Shown here: one piece after another, positions 23,065 to 34,739 of the stretch
How positions within the stretch are numbered: the stretch's first letter is position 1
How the letters are laid out: every line of letters begins with the position of its first letter
DNA from: Odontocerum albicorne
Taxonomy: Eukaryota; Arthropoda; Insecta; Trichoptera; Odontoceridae
DNA: 64,000 bases
Assembly (NCBI GenBank): GCA_949825065.1
Contig: OX463841.1
Location: 21,137,381-21,201,380, forward strand
Direction: 5' to 3'
Translations under genes and position numbers: made by a program
The notes under the pieces: model-generated
The model's input: only the letters and a program-made list of their open reading frames with translations
What the model was told of the DNA's origin: nothing
Databases searched by the model: none

Positions 23065-23270
23065 AGTGTAGTGGCCTAGTTGGTAAGATGCCTGCTTTCC
23101 AACCAGGAGGTTGCAGATTTGATTCCTGTTGGAATCCATTTTTTTTAATAAGGGTACCACTCTGATTTTCACCTACGGCCTTTTTAACACATTTCTAATT
23201 GGCTGGAAGAGATTGTCAATAAATTCTCCAGTTTTTTATGTATACAGCAAAAGTATAATGCAATACAACA
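23065..23270 (+). mobile_element. tRNA-derived SINE (family A), near full length
   Basis: A-box 'tggcctagttggtaagatgc', B-box-like 'gcagatttgattcctg' (one base off ggttcgattcc), then 'actctgattttcacctac', 'taacacatttctaattggct' and a 3' tail 'aagtataatgcaatacaaca'. It shows the complete order head, body, tail. About 205 bp. Confidence 0.82.
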
Positions 23271-23559
23271 TTTAAGACTTTTTCTCGCCATGAGTTAAGT
23301 TTTTCTATTCACACTAATTAATTTGGACGTTTTCGATGCAATCTTGATGTGATTCCGTCTTTTTTTTGTTAGTTCACTAATTCATTAAACCTCGATGTGT
23401 TTTTGTCAAGCCGTCCTTGCGTGCAAATTCATTTTTTTATGGAAATTTCGTTTTGTACAAAGTGCCTGTTTTATATTGTGTTTATTTGATTTTGATTGAC
23501 ATGTTACAACTAAAATAATGAGATATTTCCCCAAATATGTATATTTTTAATGGACTTGT

Positions 23560-24050
23560 ATAAGAGTCACCATCACTCCGTGTCCTTATTGGTGTAGACA
23601 GAAAACAAATGTCCACCTAATTCTGTCCTGTCATATATCTTTCGCTTCTGCCGCGTACATATGATCGTCATGCATATTGTCCTATTATATAAGCTTTTTA
23701 CTCTTTTTTCTTTCATAATTTCATCCATTTAGCTATACCACGCTGTTCTAAATATTTTTGTACCTTCTATACTACTCTTATATAATAGATTTTGTTTTTG
23801 TGAATCTTTCATAATTATTTCTTTTTTCGTGACGAAACCATCTCAATACTCCTTTCTTTGCCTTAAGCACTGCATCTTATTTTAATTAGCATTATTTACT
23901 AATTTCTTCATTCATTATTCCATCACATTTTTTTTTCTACATATATACTCATTGCTCTCATTTCTACTTTATTTAGCTAACTTTCATCGGATTTTGCCAC
24001 ATCCAAGTTTCATGTGCATATGGTTAGGTTGGGACGATGTGGATAAAAAT
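23560..24050 (-). mobile_element. LINE ORF2 C-terminal relic (family E), minus strand
   Basis: Blocks 'catatatctttcgcttctgc', 'tttcatccatttagctatac', 'gacgaaaccatctcaatact' and 'aagtttcatgtgcatatgg' appear in the same order as in the other minus-strand copies. Heavily mutated; no frame remains. Confidence 0.5.
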
Positions 24051-24539
24051 AACTATCGTTTTTCAGATTAGTTATACTCAGGACTGTAAAAATATAATAT
24101 TTCTATTTTTTATTTAATGAACCTAAAAGGCGTTCGTAATCCGAAAATCCCTCATTCCAAACATCAAATGTTTATGATAATCATTCGAGTTTTTAGCAAA
24201 GGGTGAAAAAGAGAACACATGAACTATTACAGAACAATGTTGTAAAATAATACAACCCTAATATTGCTCTTTTAAGTTTATTTTACTAGAAAAATGTAAT
24301 AATTCTAATTAAATTGCAAGTGTATGAAGGAGTTGTTGATTTATCCGAAGCACTCGCTTGTTATACGGCACTGCATCGGATCACGCGACTGTGACGATAA
24401 AGTGACTACTGACACGCAACATTTTCGGTAACTGAGTATTTTGGACATTAAAATCTATCATTTCTCTGTAAAATATTAATGAAACCTTGTATAAAAATGT
24501 ACCCTACTTATTAAATATATGCATTCTCTCTATCATTTG

Positions 24540-25060
24540 ATATCGGAAGTTGACTGTTCTCGGAGCGATTTTCACCATATGGCATTATATCTGCTTCTAA
24601 ATACAATTTTCAATTGCATTGCAGTTTTTGTTACTTTCTCTTGTTGTCTTACTTATCAGTTTTTCTTAATAAACAAGTTTAAATACTATAAATTCACTAA
24701 TATCATTTAGTTATTTTTGTTATATAAATTTATCAGTAATTATTCGTTAAACGTTTCTAGTAAAAAAATATTTTTCAAAGGATGTTCATAAAAGATGGCG
24801 TTTTATTTTAAAAGCATGTTCATAAAGGATGGCGTTCACTATATGGCGTTTCATCTGCTTCTAAATGTAATTTTCAGTTGCATTGCAAATTTTTTTCTTT
24901 TCTCTTTTTATCTTAATCATAATTTTTCTTAATAAACAAGTTTAAATACTGTAAATTAGCAAATGTCATTAAGTTCTTTTTTTATGAATTTGTCAGAAAG
25001 TATTTGTTATACGTTTCTAGTGAAAATTTTGATATTGAAAGCATGTTCATAAAGGATTAC
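24540..25060 (+). repeat. diverged tandem duplication, about 260-bp unit, 2 copies
   Basis: 'atctgcttctaaat', 'caattgcattgca', 'ttcttaataaacaagttta' and 'atacgtttctagt' recur in order in 24580-24775 and 24845-25025. A linking segment 'catgttcataaaggat' appears at 24814 and 25041. An older duplication with many substitutions. Confidence 0.8.
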
Positions 25061-25290
25061 CCCGCAAAGTGTGATGTTTAGAGAATAGTAATATAAAAAA
25101 AACACATATGAAGTTTAGAGGATCTGTACAAGTAGTATATGAAGGTATGAGAAGCCTCTCTGATAGGAAAGTATGCATGATAAGATGTATGGACGTAGCA
25201 GGAGAGTGTAATGTGTGCCAGAATAGAATGAAGCGAATATATGTTCTATCTGCCTTCCCCAACAGAGATATGGCGTAGTAGATAATGACG
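25061..25290 (+). mobile_element. LINE ORF2 C-terminal relic (family E), plus strand
   Basis: 'agaggatctgtacaagtagt', 'agaagcctctctgataggaa', 'aggagagtgtaatgtgtgcc' and 'ctgccttccccaacagagat' match the order of the family E 3' end, with an internal duplication-like stretch. Decayed. Confidence 0.5.
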
Positions 25291-26109
25291 AAATTTCTAG
25301 TTATGTTAAGATCATGCTTAAAAATATGAAAATGTATTTAAGGTCCATAGATATACGAATACTTCTGTTAAAAAAAAACGTATCGTGACTCTAATATATT
25401 AGTTTACATATACGAGTATGAGTATAAATTTTAAAAACCCTTAAATATATTTTTGAAGGCACATATGAAGTAAGGATATAAAACAGGAGCGTAAGCAATT
25501 TTCATCAAATCATTTCACGAGGTCATAATTTAATAGATATTTTTGATCTGTTGCAGAATTTCAGTTATTCTATGCTTTATAGAACTTTCAATCAAAAGAT
25601 TTTTTACTGCATTGTTAATTTGACTTCGACTGCAGAAACCAGCTTTATAATTTTTTGAATAAATGCATTGAACTCAGATGTTGTACTAATTTTGTATCTT
25701 TGGGTCGAACAATTAACTTGCCAACACAGATTGCCTCAGAACTGGGTAACAGTCCTTAATAAGCGGGAACAATAATCAGATAAGTAGAAATGGAAGTGTT
25801 CTTGGAAGAAATTCTCAATAAATGATGACTGCTGAGAAGATAATGCTGGAATTTACCACGATGGCTCTAATGGCTATTAGCTCTGCACGGAAACTTACGA
25901 TGGCCTTTCTTCAACGAACACGAGTTCTATTTTATGGATTTTCTTTTATACTTTATTTAATGTGTTTCTTAATTTTTTTTTCAATGTAGATAGATTTCTC
26001 CTAACTAAATTTCATATTTTTAACTTTGAGTTAGACAGTCTAAGTGCGTTTTTTTTAGTAAAAGTTGTAGGATAGCATTTTCAAATTGACTGAAATATGA
26101 TTGTTAAAT

Positions 26110-26300
26110 ATTTCAAAATAGATGAAAAAGGAAACGAAACATGAACACTTTGAAGCCTCTAAACCGCTACCTTTTTATCCGTACACTAAACTTATTTGAA
26201 ATTTATTTTTAATCTGTCAACAATAGTGAGTTCTAATCTCGAGTTGGAACGTTTTTGAGGAGAGTTTGCTCTCTAAACGAACCTACATAAATTGACCTTG
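26110..26300 (+). repeat. LINE-tail-like interspersed repeat, copy 3
   Basis: Shares 'ccgctacctttttatccgta', 'atttttaatctgtcaacaat' and 'agtgagttctaatc' with 4445-4745, in the same order. Confidence 0.45.
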
Positions 26301-26616
26301 TACTATTGTTTTAGAACTTTATATACTTTTTTATGTATATTTTTAAGTTGAGTTGATATCCAGATCTTTGAACTGAAATATGCTGAAGAAATTACACAAG
26401 AAACACACCGAACCTTTATTAAAGACTAATAAAACTACATAAAAGTAATTTTCGACCATAATCTATATTTTTTTACTTTACATGTATATAATACTATACA
26501 TCGGTAGATTTCATATTCGTAATTACTTACGTTGAGAATATACATCTGAATCTATAAACGTTCCTCTTTAAATTTTTAATGAAGACTCTTTTTGTCTTTA
26601 AAGTATTATAAAATGT
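26301..26616. other. AT-rich stretch, no gene seen
   Basis: Nothing recognised. Confidence 0.4.
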
Positions 26617-27090
26617 ATAATTCATTTGTCATACAGCTAGCTATCTCATAAGATGAATCCAATTTGAAGTTATTCAGCATCTTAAGAGGTAACTGTATTT
26701 GTCATAAACGTATATATTATGATGAAGATTCAATTGAAGTTTTTTAGCATCTAAAGAGGGTTATATTTTTCATACAAGTATACCTTAACATGAAGGTATA
26801 TTGAAAATTATATAGCATCTTAAGACTACTTAAGAGATATATTTATTTATCACATCTAAAAATGGAGTAAATTGAAAATATATAGCATCTTAACAGATAG
26901 TTATATTTGTAATTCAGCTACATCCAAAGTCAATTAGAAGTTATATAGCATCTTAAGAGTTAATTATATTTGTCATACAGCTATCTCTTAAAGGCGATAG
27001 TCAATTTAAAGTTAACATATAGCTGTATTTATGTCCCCCTAACAGATAGCTGTATTTGTCATACAGCTATTTCTTAAGACAAAATTGAAC
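26617..27090 (+). repeat. degenerate tandem repeat, about 70-bp unit
   Basis: Variants of 'gttatatagcatcttaagag' followed by 'tatatttgtcatacagctat' recur about six or seven times with many indels. An old, decaying array, in contrast to the near-identical arrays elsewhere in the window. Confidence 0.75.
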
Positions 27091-27289
27091 AAGGAGCTGT
27101 GTAATAATACCTTTAGATATACTCGTATTATAACAAATACACATATCTTTTAAGATTTTTTGATTGTATCTTAATTTTATAAACACTTTATAAAAAATAT
27201 GGATTCCGATGTTAATAAACTTATATTTTACCAGATTTTGGAAACAAGTCTTATATTGTGGGATTTTACTTGAAATGCAATTTAATAGG

Positions 27290-27500
27290 TTTGGGTTGGC
27301 GCGGGGGCAGCACGGGGCGGGGGCGAGAGCGGCGGTTATCCCATTGTTTTGGCCGACCCAATCACGACTTTAATTACTTACCCTCGTTATTTGATCAATC
27401 AAATGATAGCGACCTCCAGACTTTGGCTTAAGTCGAGATATCTTCTTGCGATGATTATGTTGCATATGTACCATCATGCTATGACCTTAATGGGGCAGGC
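27290..27500. promoter_or_regulatory. GC-rich island with SOX- and Hox/Pbx-like sites
   Basis: A G-rich run (27297-27340) is followed by 'cccattgttttgg' (SOX-like ATTGTT core), 'gactttaattacttacc' (homeodomain-like) and 'tgatcaatcaaatgat' (TGATnnAT-type Pbx/Exd-like). Not repetitive. An open frame crosses 27349-27606 but looks incidental. Confidence 0.45.
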
Positions 27501-27814
27501 AAAAGAGACAAATAACAAATATTGCTCCTTAAACTTTATACAATATTACGATTACATATATTATTACAACTACAGAGCGAAAATAGCCGTCTTCACTAGA
27601 ATATAACTGCAGAGGTTATCTAGAAGATAACTGCAGAGATAACTGAAAGATTAATCCGTAGATTGGTTTATGTAGTACTGCGATGAAAATCTGGTCGACA
27701 ATTTCCAAAAAAATCTCATTTAGTCTCACATCGGTATACTCGTATCTTGAGACCGATTGATTGCCTATTGTTTTGCATTAACACTATCGTTCTATACAGT
27801 ACGATTTGACTGAT

Positions 27815-28350
27815 GTATGGTCACGTGGCAATCTCTTTCGACTAACCGGAAAGGTGTTAGACGAACCTTGATTGTAAAACAGACTGGAATCATTTTTTAA
27901 ATTATTTTATTTATTAATAAACAGTACAATGTACATTATAACATCAATTATAATAAAAAATAGTGTTGAGTAATTCGTATATCACAAAAGGATAATATTT
28001 AAAAAAATAAAAAATATTTAAAACAATTACAACAAAAATAAATACAAACAAACATATACAAGCGTACAACGCTATATAAGCCAACAACACAATACGAGGC
28101 CGTCCAAAGGCGCATGCAGCCTGCGCTACAGCGAACCGGGCGTATCAATCTTGACAATAATCTATAAGGGTAATACAAGTAAAAACAAAATGTGCATACC
28201 ACAAGCACAACCAGAAATCAAAATCGTTCCCAAAACACTCAATGTCTCAAGATACCAATATATCATATAACTTAAATCAATGTTGAATTTTTTTTTAAAT
28301 CTGTTACCAACGGGAATCAAACCCGTAAGTCCGTCATTGCTGCAACTTTT
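27815..28350 (-). mobile_element. SINE family A copy split by an inserted LINE 3' fragment
   Basis: The left part, 27815-27902, is the SINE body and tail on the minus strand ('cgtggcaatctctttcgact', 'aaaggtgttag', 'cagactggaatc'). The right part, 28295-28345, is its head ('taccaacgggaatcaaaccc'). In intact copies these are adjacent. The inserted 390 bp is listed separately. Confidence 0.6.
27903..28294 (-). mobile_element. 5'-truncated LINE 3' end inserted in a SINE
   Basis: The minus strand carries a GC-rich end encoding RCSAGCMRLWTASYCVVGL-like sequence, then a T/A-rich 3' region. It lies between the two halves of a SINE, inside that SINE's A/T-rich linker. Target duplication is obscured by flanking T-runs. 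The LINE class was not determined. Confidence 0.5.
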
Positions 28351-28359
28351 CTCACTTTT

Positions 28360-28520
28360 GTGTGTCATCGCTGTAGGAGTTTTTTAAGACAAGTTCCTTC
28401 TTCGTTACTACGTGACGTCGCACTTATAGAAAAATAAAAAAGATTTCAATCTTCTACTGAAGATCTTGCCGGATTGGGGGTATATTTTGTTTTGAATAAA
28501 TTTGGTGGGGTCGAACTGAC
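28360..28520 (+). repeat. interspersed repeat family C, copy 2
   Basis: 'aagttccttcttcgttacta', 'gaaaaataaaaaagatttca', 'ctactgaagatcttgccgg' and 'tatattttgttttg' align in order with 42080-42195. Confidence 0.6.
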
Positions 28521-28890
28521 CCTGCTCATGATGATTGCCAACCTCCGTAATGGAAGGGAGCTAAAAAAACTTACATTTTGTCTGATTTGCATGTCATGTA
28601 TCGCAAGACGTACCAATGTGTTCATCCTCCAGTCCACAGGTCAAAAAAAACGCTGTCAACGGCGTAAAAGAAGAGGAAACTCATACTTTGGACGTGTCAC
28701 TAGAAGAAATGAGAATTCGAGAGACTGGTGGTGACTGGAACTATTGAAAGGTGCCGAACAAGAGGACTGTATCCAGCAAGATGGAGAAACAAAATCAAAG
28801 AAATGACTAGTTCCTCCTTAAGATCTGCACTCGCCATGGCTCACGACAGGAGGAGTGGAGGCGATTCATTCGTTCAGTTCTAGATTCATA
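28521..28890 (+). pseudogene. non-LTR retrotransposon ORF2 C-terminus relic
   Basis: The frame ending at 28734 reads SYFGRVTRRNENSRDW and a stop. Shifting the frame gives VTGTIERCRTRGLYPARWRN and then SALAMAHDRR. The order FGxVxRR, then RxRG...PxRW, then AxDR is the usual end of RTE/Jockey-type LINE proteins. Two frameshifts are needed, so it is dead. The upstream part (28500-28640) is probably the same element but not readable. Confidence 0.7.
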
Positions 28891-29344
28891 TTTAACCTAA
28901 GGAAATATGACCACGTGTCAAAGTTTCAGAACAGGTTTCAATGGCTTATAATCAGACAGCGAAAGAACATTCACGTTTGGTAAACATTATTTTGCCTGCT
29001 TAATAGTCTCAATACTCCTTCATATCTTCGCGCAAAATTCTACTTTATTTCAGAACATACACGTACTCTTTGATCAGGCGATGAGAGACTGCATTGCATA
29101 CCAACGCACCACACCTCATTTTAAAAATCTTCATTTGTGTTTCACTCGGCGTGACTATGGAACGAACTTCCAGGAGTTATTAGATGTACGAGTATATCAT
29201 CTGAATATACGTTTAAGAGAGAATTATCTTATGCTTCAGCGAATTATGTTCCTCTACTACTACCATTTTTGTTGAGAGATTGGTGATTTGTTCGTTTTTT
29301 TTCTTACATTTAAAAATAATTATAAATATTTTTTTGTCAGGGAT
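28891..29344. other. AT-rich stretch, possibly LINE 3' UTR then unique DNA
   Basis: No gene recognised. TACGAGTA lies at 29187. Confidence 0.4.
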
Positions 29345-29475
29345 TAAAATAGTGTAATGCATCCAAGATGCCTTGGTTAGTTGAAAGAAATAACTGTATA
29401 GCGATAAGACTGCCAGATGTATTTTGTATAACCATGTAAACAAAAGAATGAAAATAAATAAATAAATATATTCAC
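29345..29475 (+). mobile_element. LINE 3' tail relic ending in (AAAT)-rich repeat
   Basis: 'tagcgataagactgccagat' followed by 'ttgtataaccatgtaa' and an 'aataaataaataaat' tail is a non-LTR retrotransposon 3' end. I recall this style from lepidopteran genomes. No coding part remains. Confidence 0.55.
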
Positions 29476-29784
29476 CAGGAAACCAAGACACTCAGCCATG
29501 AGCAAAACAACTTAGAAGATATTTTCAATATTGACTTATTTCTGGATCGGATCGTACCGCATCTGCGATCTTACCACATACGAGTATTTACGAAATAGGA
29601 CACGTAACATAATATTTTTTCACTATTACAACCATACTAACGCTAAAACAAATACTTTAAGTACATTTGTTCCGATAAATGAAACAAAACAAATAAAACA
29701 CAAAATGGGGCTATTACTTTCATCCGGCTTATCGTTTTAAATGCGCAAATGGTTCATTCGTAAAACATCCAGACTAGGCTACCT

Positions 29785-30797
29785 CCGTGGCCTAGTAGAC
29801 GTATATCTAGTCATATCAACTCGGGAGTTGTGGGTTCGATTCCTTTTGGCATCTTGATTTTTAGAAGGATTCTAGTCTAGTTTTCGCTTTAATGTTATTT
29901 AACATCTTCCTGGTTCGTGGGGAGAGATTGCCACATGGGGATAAAATCACCAGGCTGTAGTGTGATCACTCGGGAATGGCACTATTATTTAACATCTTCC
30001 TGGTTCGTGGGGAGAGATTGCCACATGGGAATAAAATCACCAGGCTGTAGTGTGATCACTCGGGAATGGCACTATTATTTAACATCTTCCTGGTTCGTGG
30101 GGAGAGATTGCCACATGGGAATAAAATCACCAGGCTGTAGTGTGATCACTCGGGAATGGCACTATTATTTAACATCTTCCTGGTTCGTGGGGAGAGATTG
30201 CCACATGGGAATAAAATCACCAGGCTGTAGTGTGATCACTCGGGAATGGCACTATTATTTAACATCTTCCTGGTTCGTGGGGAGAGATTGCCACATGGGA
30301 ATAAAATCACCAGGCTGTAGTGTGATCACTCGGGAATGGCACTATTATTTAACATCTTCCTGGTTCGTGGGGAGAGATTGCCACATGGGAATAAAATCAC
30401 CAGGCTGTAGTGTGATCACTCGGGAATGGCACTATTATTTAACATCTTCCTGGTTCGTGGGGAGAGATTGCCACATGGGAATAAAATCACCAGGCTGTAG
30501 TGTGATCACTCGGGAATGGCACTATTATTTAACATCTTCCTGGTTCGTGGGGAGAGATTGCCACATGGGAATAAAATCACCAGGCTGTAGTGTGATCACT
30601 CGGGAATGGCACTATTATTTAACATCTTCCTGGTTCGTGGGGAGAGATTGCCACATGGGAATAAAATCACCAGGCTGTAGTGTGATCACTCGGGAATGGC
30701 ACTATTATTTAACATCTTCCTGGTTCGTGGGGAGAGATTGCCACATGGGAATAAAATCACCAGGCTGTAGTGTGATCACTCGGGAATGGCACTATTT
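29785..30797 (+). mobile_element. SINE family A with 3' half expanded tenfold
   Basis: The head lies at 29785-29850: 'ctccgtggcctagtagacg' and 'gttgtgggttcgattccttt' (B-box). The body 'attctagtctagttttcgc' leads into 'aacatcttcctggttcgtgg' and 'agattgccacatgggg', the normal SINE A order. That last segment then repeats ten times. The normal 'acaacgaaagtgtaatac' tail is absent. Confidence 0.85.
29911..30797 (+). repeat. 90-bp minisatellite (10 copies) derived from SINE A
   Basis: Units start tggttcgtggggagagattg at 29911, 30001 and every 90 bp to 30721. They are practically identical; the first has cacatgggga where the others have cacatgggaa. Because 90 is a multiple of three and one frame lacks stops, a 300-codon open frame results. 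It is not a gene. The repeated segment is SINE body plus about 45 bp not found in other SINE copies. Confidence 0.96.
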
Positions 30798-31244
30798 TTT
30801 TTTAAACAACTTTATTTAATTTTACTTAGTTACGTTTTATTTTGTCTTCTTTAATTTGTCTCCCTTCGTCACCTGTTGAAACAATGTCAGGAGCACTTGT
30901 GCCGGTAGCGCTTGCGGATGATTAAAATTGTTTGGATTGATGTCATACTAACATATATGTGTTCTTACGCAATGTTTGTTTTGTTTTTATGTTTGTTCGT
31001 TTGTTTCATTTAAAAATTCATGAAATATTTTTATAAATTGTTTTCAAGTTCATTGGGATATTTTGCAAAGTATCCTCTGAATTGTATTATTTTACATTTT
31101 GGTTGTACACACCCACTTCATTCACACAAACTCAATAATTCACAAGGAGTACCATTCGAATGTATTTATGGAAATAAATAAATAATAGATTTACTTTTAG
31201 GAACACTCTGAAACTACACATACATTTTTAAAGAAATGCAAAAG
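30798..31244. other. AT-rich stretch, nothing recognised
   Basis: Ends in 'aaataaataaataatag', possibly a LINE tail. Confidence 0.4.
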
Positions 31245-31405
31245 AAAATATATTTAAGAGAGAAGCTATCAGAAGGTTTCGGATCATGTTATAGTATATC
31301 CACCAGCCGAAATGTATCCCCACTATAAGTAGGGTAAGTCCGGTTGCGAGGAAGCCAGATGTTTTTCAGACCACACTCTTACACAAATAAACTGAATACA
31401 AAATA
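31245..31405 (+). mobile_element. LINE 3' end relic (family F), plus strand
   Basis: Encodes REKLSEGFGSCYS near 31258-31296, then 'gtaagtccggttgcgaggaa', 'ccagatgtttttcagaccac'. It pairs with the minus-strand copy at 15186-15345. Confidence 0.6.
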
Positions 31406-31779
31406 ATATTATAAATAAGCAGTGATATAATGCTTGTTAAAAATACAAACACGCATTCACAAATATAACCTCAGATTCACAGCATGTGAGAAAAGAAAAA
31501 AAGCTTATAAGAGCCTAAATTTTGACAGTAAAATCACAAACCATCCAGAAGGTGGCAGAGCATTGTTGAAGGTGCAATTATTCACCCACTCTTTCAAGGG
31601 CAAGGCTAGTTTAGTCCAGCATTTGCTGACTGAGCATGAAAAATATCCCTATATGTATTCCTCTAGCCTAAAAATACTGGAATTGCACTTTGAATGCTTA
31701 CCGATTAACTCAAATAACAAATAAAAAAATTTATCTTATCAACATTAGTACAAAAAATTATCCTCATTTACTTATTGAA

Positions 31780-32045
31780 CGGATGTTGTGCAAGAGTGAG
31801 ATCACTTGTAAGTTCCACATCAGCGGTCACACAACGCTGACACGCACGTTGTAATCAAGCAATCAGCAGACATCACGAGGTCTAATTCTAAATTTTCCAC
31901 ACAGCCAATTGAAAGTTTTCACTAATTTGTCAGATAAACTTTTCAATTTGTAGCTCCTGACTAAAACGGTGTCGCTTCGGAAACCTCGCGTCACCTTAAA
32001 CCAAGTTAACGAACCGATCCCACGGTAGAGCGGGTTTTCAAAAAG
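31780..32045. promoter_or_regulatory. moderately GC-rich unique block, possible conserved element
   Basis: 'caagagtgagatcacttgta', 'gcggtcacacaacgctgaca' and 'gatcccacggtagagcgggt' stand out from AT-rich surroundings. No repeat or protein recognised. Confidence 0.25.
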
Positions 32046-32574
32046 TACCTTTCTGATTTACTTTTTAAAACTAAATATAAGTATATGTATAACGAAATGA
32101 AATTTTACTTATTTATCACAATTTATGTAAAATCATGTAAACATAAATATATACACGTATATAACATATGCAACTGATCATATAAAGGTAATTATGATAT
32201 GCTCAAATGAGTTTTCAAGACCTAGAAATGAGTTTATTTCACTTATGACTAAAGTTGCAGTCCTTTTAAATATTTGCCACTTCTGCATGTATAATTTTCA
32301 ACTTTTATTCTGGACAACACATTCGTGGTTCAATAATACCAGCATTATTAAATCTCAGTAACTGTAAACGTCATTTTCAAGGAAATCCTAAAACACTTTT
32401 AGTAAGCCACTCCTGAAACAGAATTTTGTTACATCCAACTCGACTGCTTTTTTTCTATGTATGCCAAACGTAAAAACAGATCGACTTCTCCCAACATCTC
32501 TCGTCAATAAAGTTATGTGACTGTTTTTCAGAATCTAATTGCTCTATTGGTATATTTTGAGGCTCGAACAGCAG
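32046..32574. other. AT-rich stretch, no gene seen
   Basis: Nothing recognised. Confidence 0.4.
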
Positions 32575-32795
32575 TTGTATTGCATGATAATACACTTTCT
32601 TTGAATGCATTACAACCTGGCGAGCGTATTGTCATGTGGTAATCTTTTTCAACCCACCAGAAAGATGTCAAAGAGGTATTTAGTGAAAACTAGACTAATC
32701 CTTTTAAAAAAATTCTGGATTCCAACGTGAATCAAACCCGAGACACCCAGGCTGGAAGATAAGCATCTTACCAACAAGAACATGGAGGTCGTTGA
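32575..32795 (-). mobile_element. tRNA-derived SINE (family A), near full length
   Basis: Minus strand. Tail at the left ('aatacactttctttgaatgc'), body 'cccaccagaaagatgtcaaa' and 'aaaactagactaatcctttt', head at the right ('acgtgaatcaaacccgagac' and 'catcttaccaacaagaacat'). All parts are in order, with scattered substitutions. Confidence 0.82.
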
Positions 32796-32904
32796 AGTTG
32801 AATGATATTCAAATTAGCATTCTAATGAACAGAACAGTTTTTATTTTCGTAATTATATTAATCTCAATACCTTACATAATCACACTTGGCTTTAATAAAA
32901 GTCC

Positions 32905-33070
32905 TCTTTGAGTGTTTCAGAACCCAATGCCCAAGCGGGCTGGATTCACTTCAGACTCGACCCTAAGCTGAAAGTTACCCCAGCTGGAATTATCCGAAGC
33001 TGGAACACACACCCCTGGAGAGCCCACCCCCACGCGTGTAGCCGGCACATACATACACGTCCCATCTCGC
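32905..33070. promoter_or_regulatory. GC-rich island, putative conserved element
   Basis: A sharp block from 'cccaatgcccaagcgggctg' to 'cgcgtgtagccggcacatac'. The plus strand is open here (from 32908), but the predicted peptide resembles nothing I know. An upstream tttcag could be an acceptor but no donor fits. Confidence 0.38.
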
Positions 33071-34009
33071 ATTCAACTGTTTCTTCAATTATCTTGATGT
33101 TCACTCTAGTTTATTGTTTCTTCTCCCAGTAATCATGCTACTCGTTTATAAGTGAAACTCGACACGTGAGAGAGGGTGGACTGGGGAGGAGGATTCGAGA
33201 GGAAGGCTTTTAGCGTTAATGTTTCTCGTTAATTTTTGATATCTCAAAATAAAATTGAAATTGAATCTGATTACTTTAGAGCCTTGTGAAGATTATGTGT
33301 TTGTTTTAAATGAGCTCATTCCATTCTAATCTTGTAACGGGAAAATCTGGAATTTCAATTAAATGTTCTGTGTCATTAACTGAAATGTCTTGTACGTGTA
33401 AATTTTGTTAATGAGTTAGAGGAACGTTTACCTTTACAAATTTCCAGGTAAGCTCAGGAAAATGTTTATTAACATTCAAAACATTCCGCGTGGATTCCCT
33501 TTATTATCATTTAGTTATTAATTCAAATTTGATTTGACGATAATTAATTTTATCGCGATAGCAGATCATTTTTAAGCCTTTAGCTTAGGTTGATGGTCGT
33601 TGTAATACTTTTTGACGTGACTCATACGAGTATGTTTTCCGATTTCCTTTTGTTTCACTACAAAATATGACGAGCACTTTCAATACGTCAAATACTCTAC
33701 AATAAACTGCAGCATCATTAAAATGTGTATTTATTTTTTATTCATAAATTCATTTAAAAAAATATTTTTACTTTTAAGTGAAGGAATTCAGGCAGTTTCT
33801 CAATCTTTTTAAAGCATATTTTTATTTATTGCGTTTCAACATTGAAAGTTGTGATATAATGTTCATTACGTATATATGATATTTAGTTATCATAAATTTC
33901 TTGGTTAACTTTTAATGTTGGTATGATTCACTTTCTCTTTTATTCCCAATGATACGTGATGTTATTCGCAATTCATAAAAATATTTCTTTTATTATTATT
34001 ATAAACATA
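33071..34009. other. AT-rich stretch, no gene seen
   Basis: TACGAGTA lies at 33625. Nothing else recognised. Confidence 0.45.
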
Positions 34010-34240
34010 TTAAGGCGCCCAGAGAGCACCAATACTCGAATTAATTGGTGGGCCGTTTCAAGGAAACTGTAATTACTGTCAGAGTGACCATTAATTTGGT
34101 AGGGGCGCCTCGAGGTTGCCTGAGCCGTTCTAATAATGGGATCCACTTTTCCTCGTCCTGGAGGGTCCGGAAGCACGGAATCCTTGGAGATTCTACGAGA
34201 TGAATGACAATTAGAGAGTTCCGTTGCCGTTAGCGATATG
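34010..34240. promoter_or_regulatory. GC-rich island with repeated TAATT cores, putative conserved element
   Basis: 'cgaattaattggtgggccgt', 'gtaattactgtcagagtgac', 'cattaatttggtaggggcgc' and 'gagatgaatgacaattagag' place several homeodomain-like TAATT/ATTA cores in a GC-rich block. The minus strand is open for about 70 codons but lacks recognisable motifs. Confidence 0.45.
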
Positions 34241-34365
34241 AAAAACCTATATTCTTTATCAGTATCAAAATAACATTTCAAGAAACCGCTTAATGATTCG
34301 CAATAAAAAAATCACATTTTTTCTCGTATAACATATATCTTCAAATAATAATTTGGTAGAGTTTT

Positions 34366-34425
34366 TCCGGAGTTAATGAAGATGTGTAGTACTTCTAGGG
34401 AGTTAATGAAGATGTGTAGTAAAGG
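34366..34425 (+). repeat. 30-bp tandem duplication
   Basis: 'gagttaatgaagatgtgtag' occurs twice, about 30 bp apart. Confidence 0.85.
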
Positions 34426-34739
34426 AAACATTTGCTTTTTCATACATAACTGTTCTTTATCGTATAAATATTTACAATTCATACACGTGTATACTTTACA
34501 AGAACTTAAGCAATGGGTTTCGATGTACAATTATGTATTGTAGAATAATTTCGGTTCTATATATATCAAATTATTATGATATCTTAATTATAAGATCGTT
34601 TCCAATGGCATATTTAAAATTAAATATTAAACATCACCTTAATTTTTATACTTATTTTTTCGTTTTTATATTTTATTTCATATATTTGTAGATTTCTTTT
34701 TTGAAATACAAATTTGATTCAATCACGAACCATCAGTTT

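Noticed and set aside
29917..30819. 300-codon open frame, longest single frame in the middle of the window after the mariner
   Set aside because: It is ten copies of a 90-bp tandem repeat seeded in a SINE. A period divisible by three keeps the frame open by itself.
31434..31724. 96-codon plus-strand frame starting MLKIQTRIHKYN
   Set aside because: No recognisable domain, no splice context, next to a LINE relic. It may be chance or decayed repeat, so not called.
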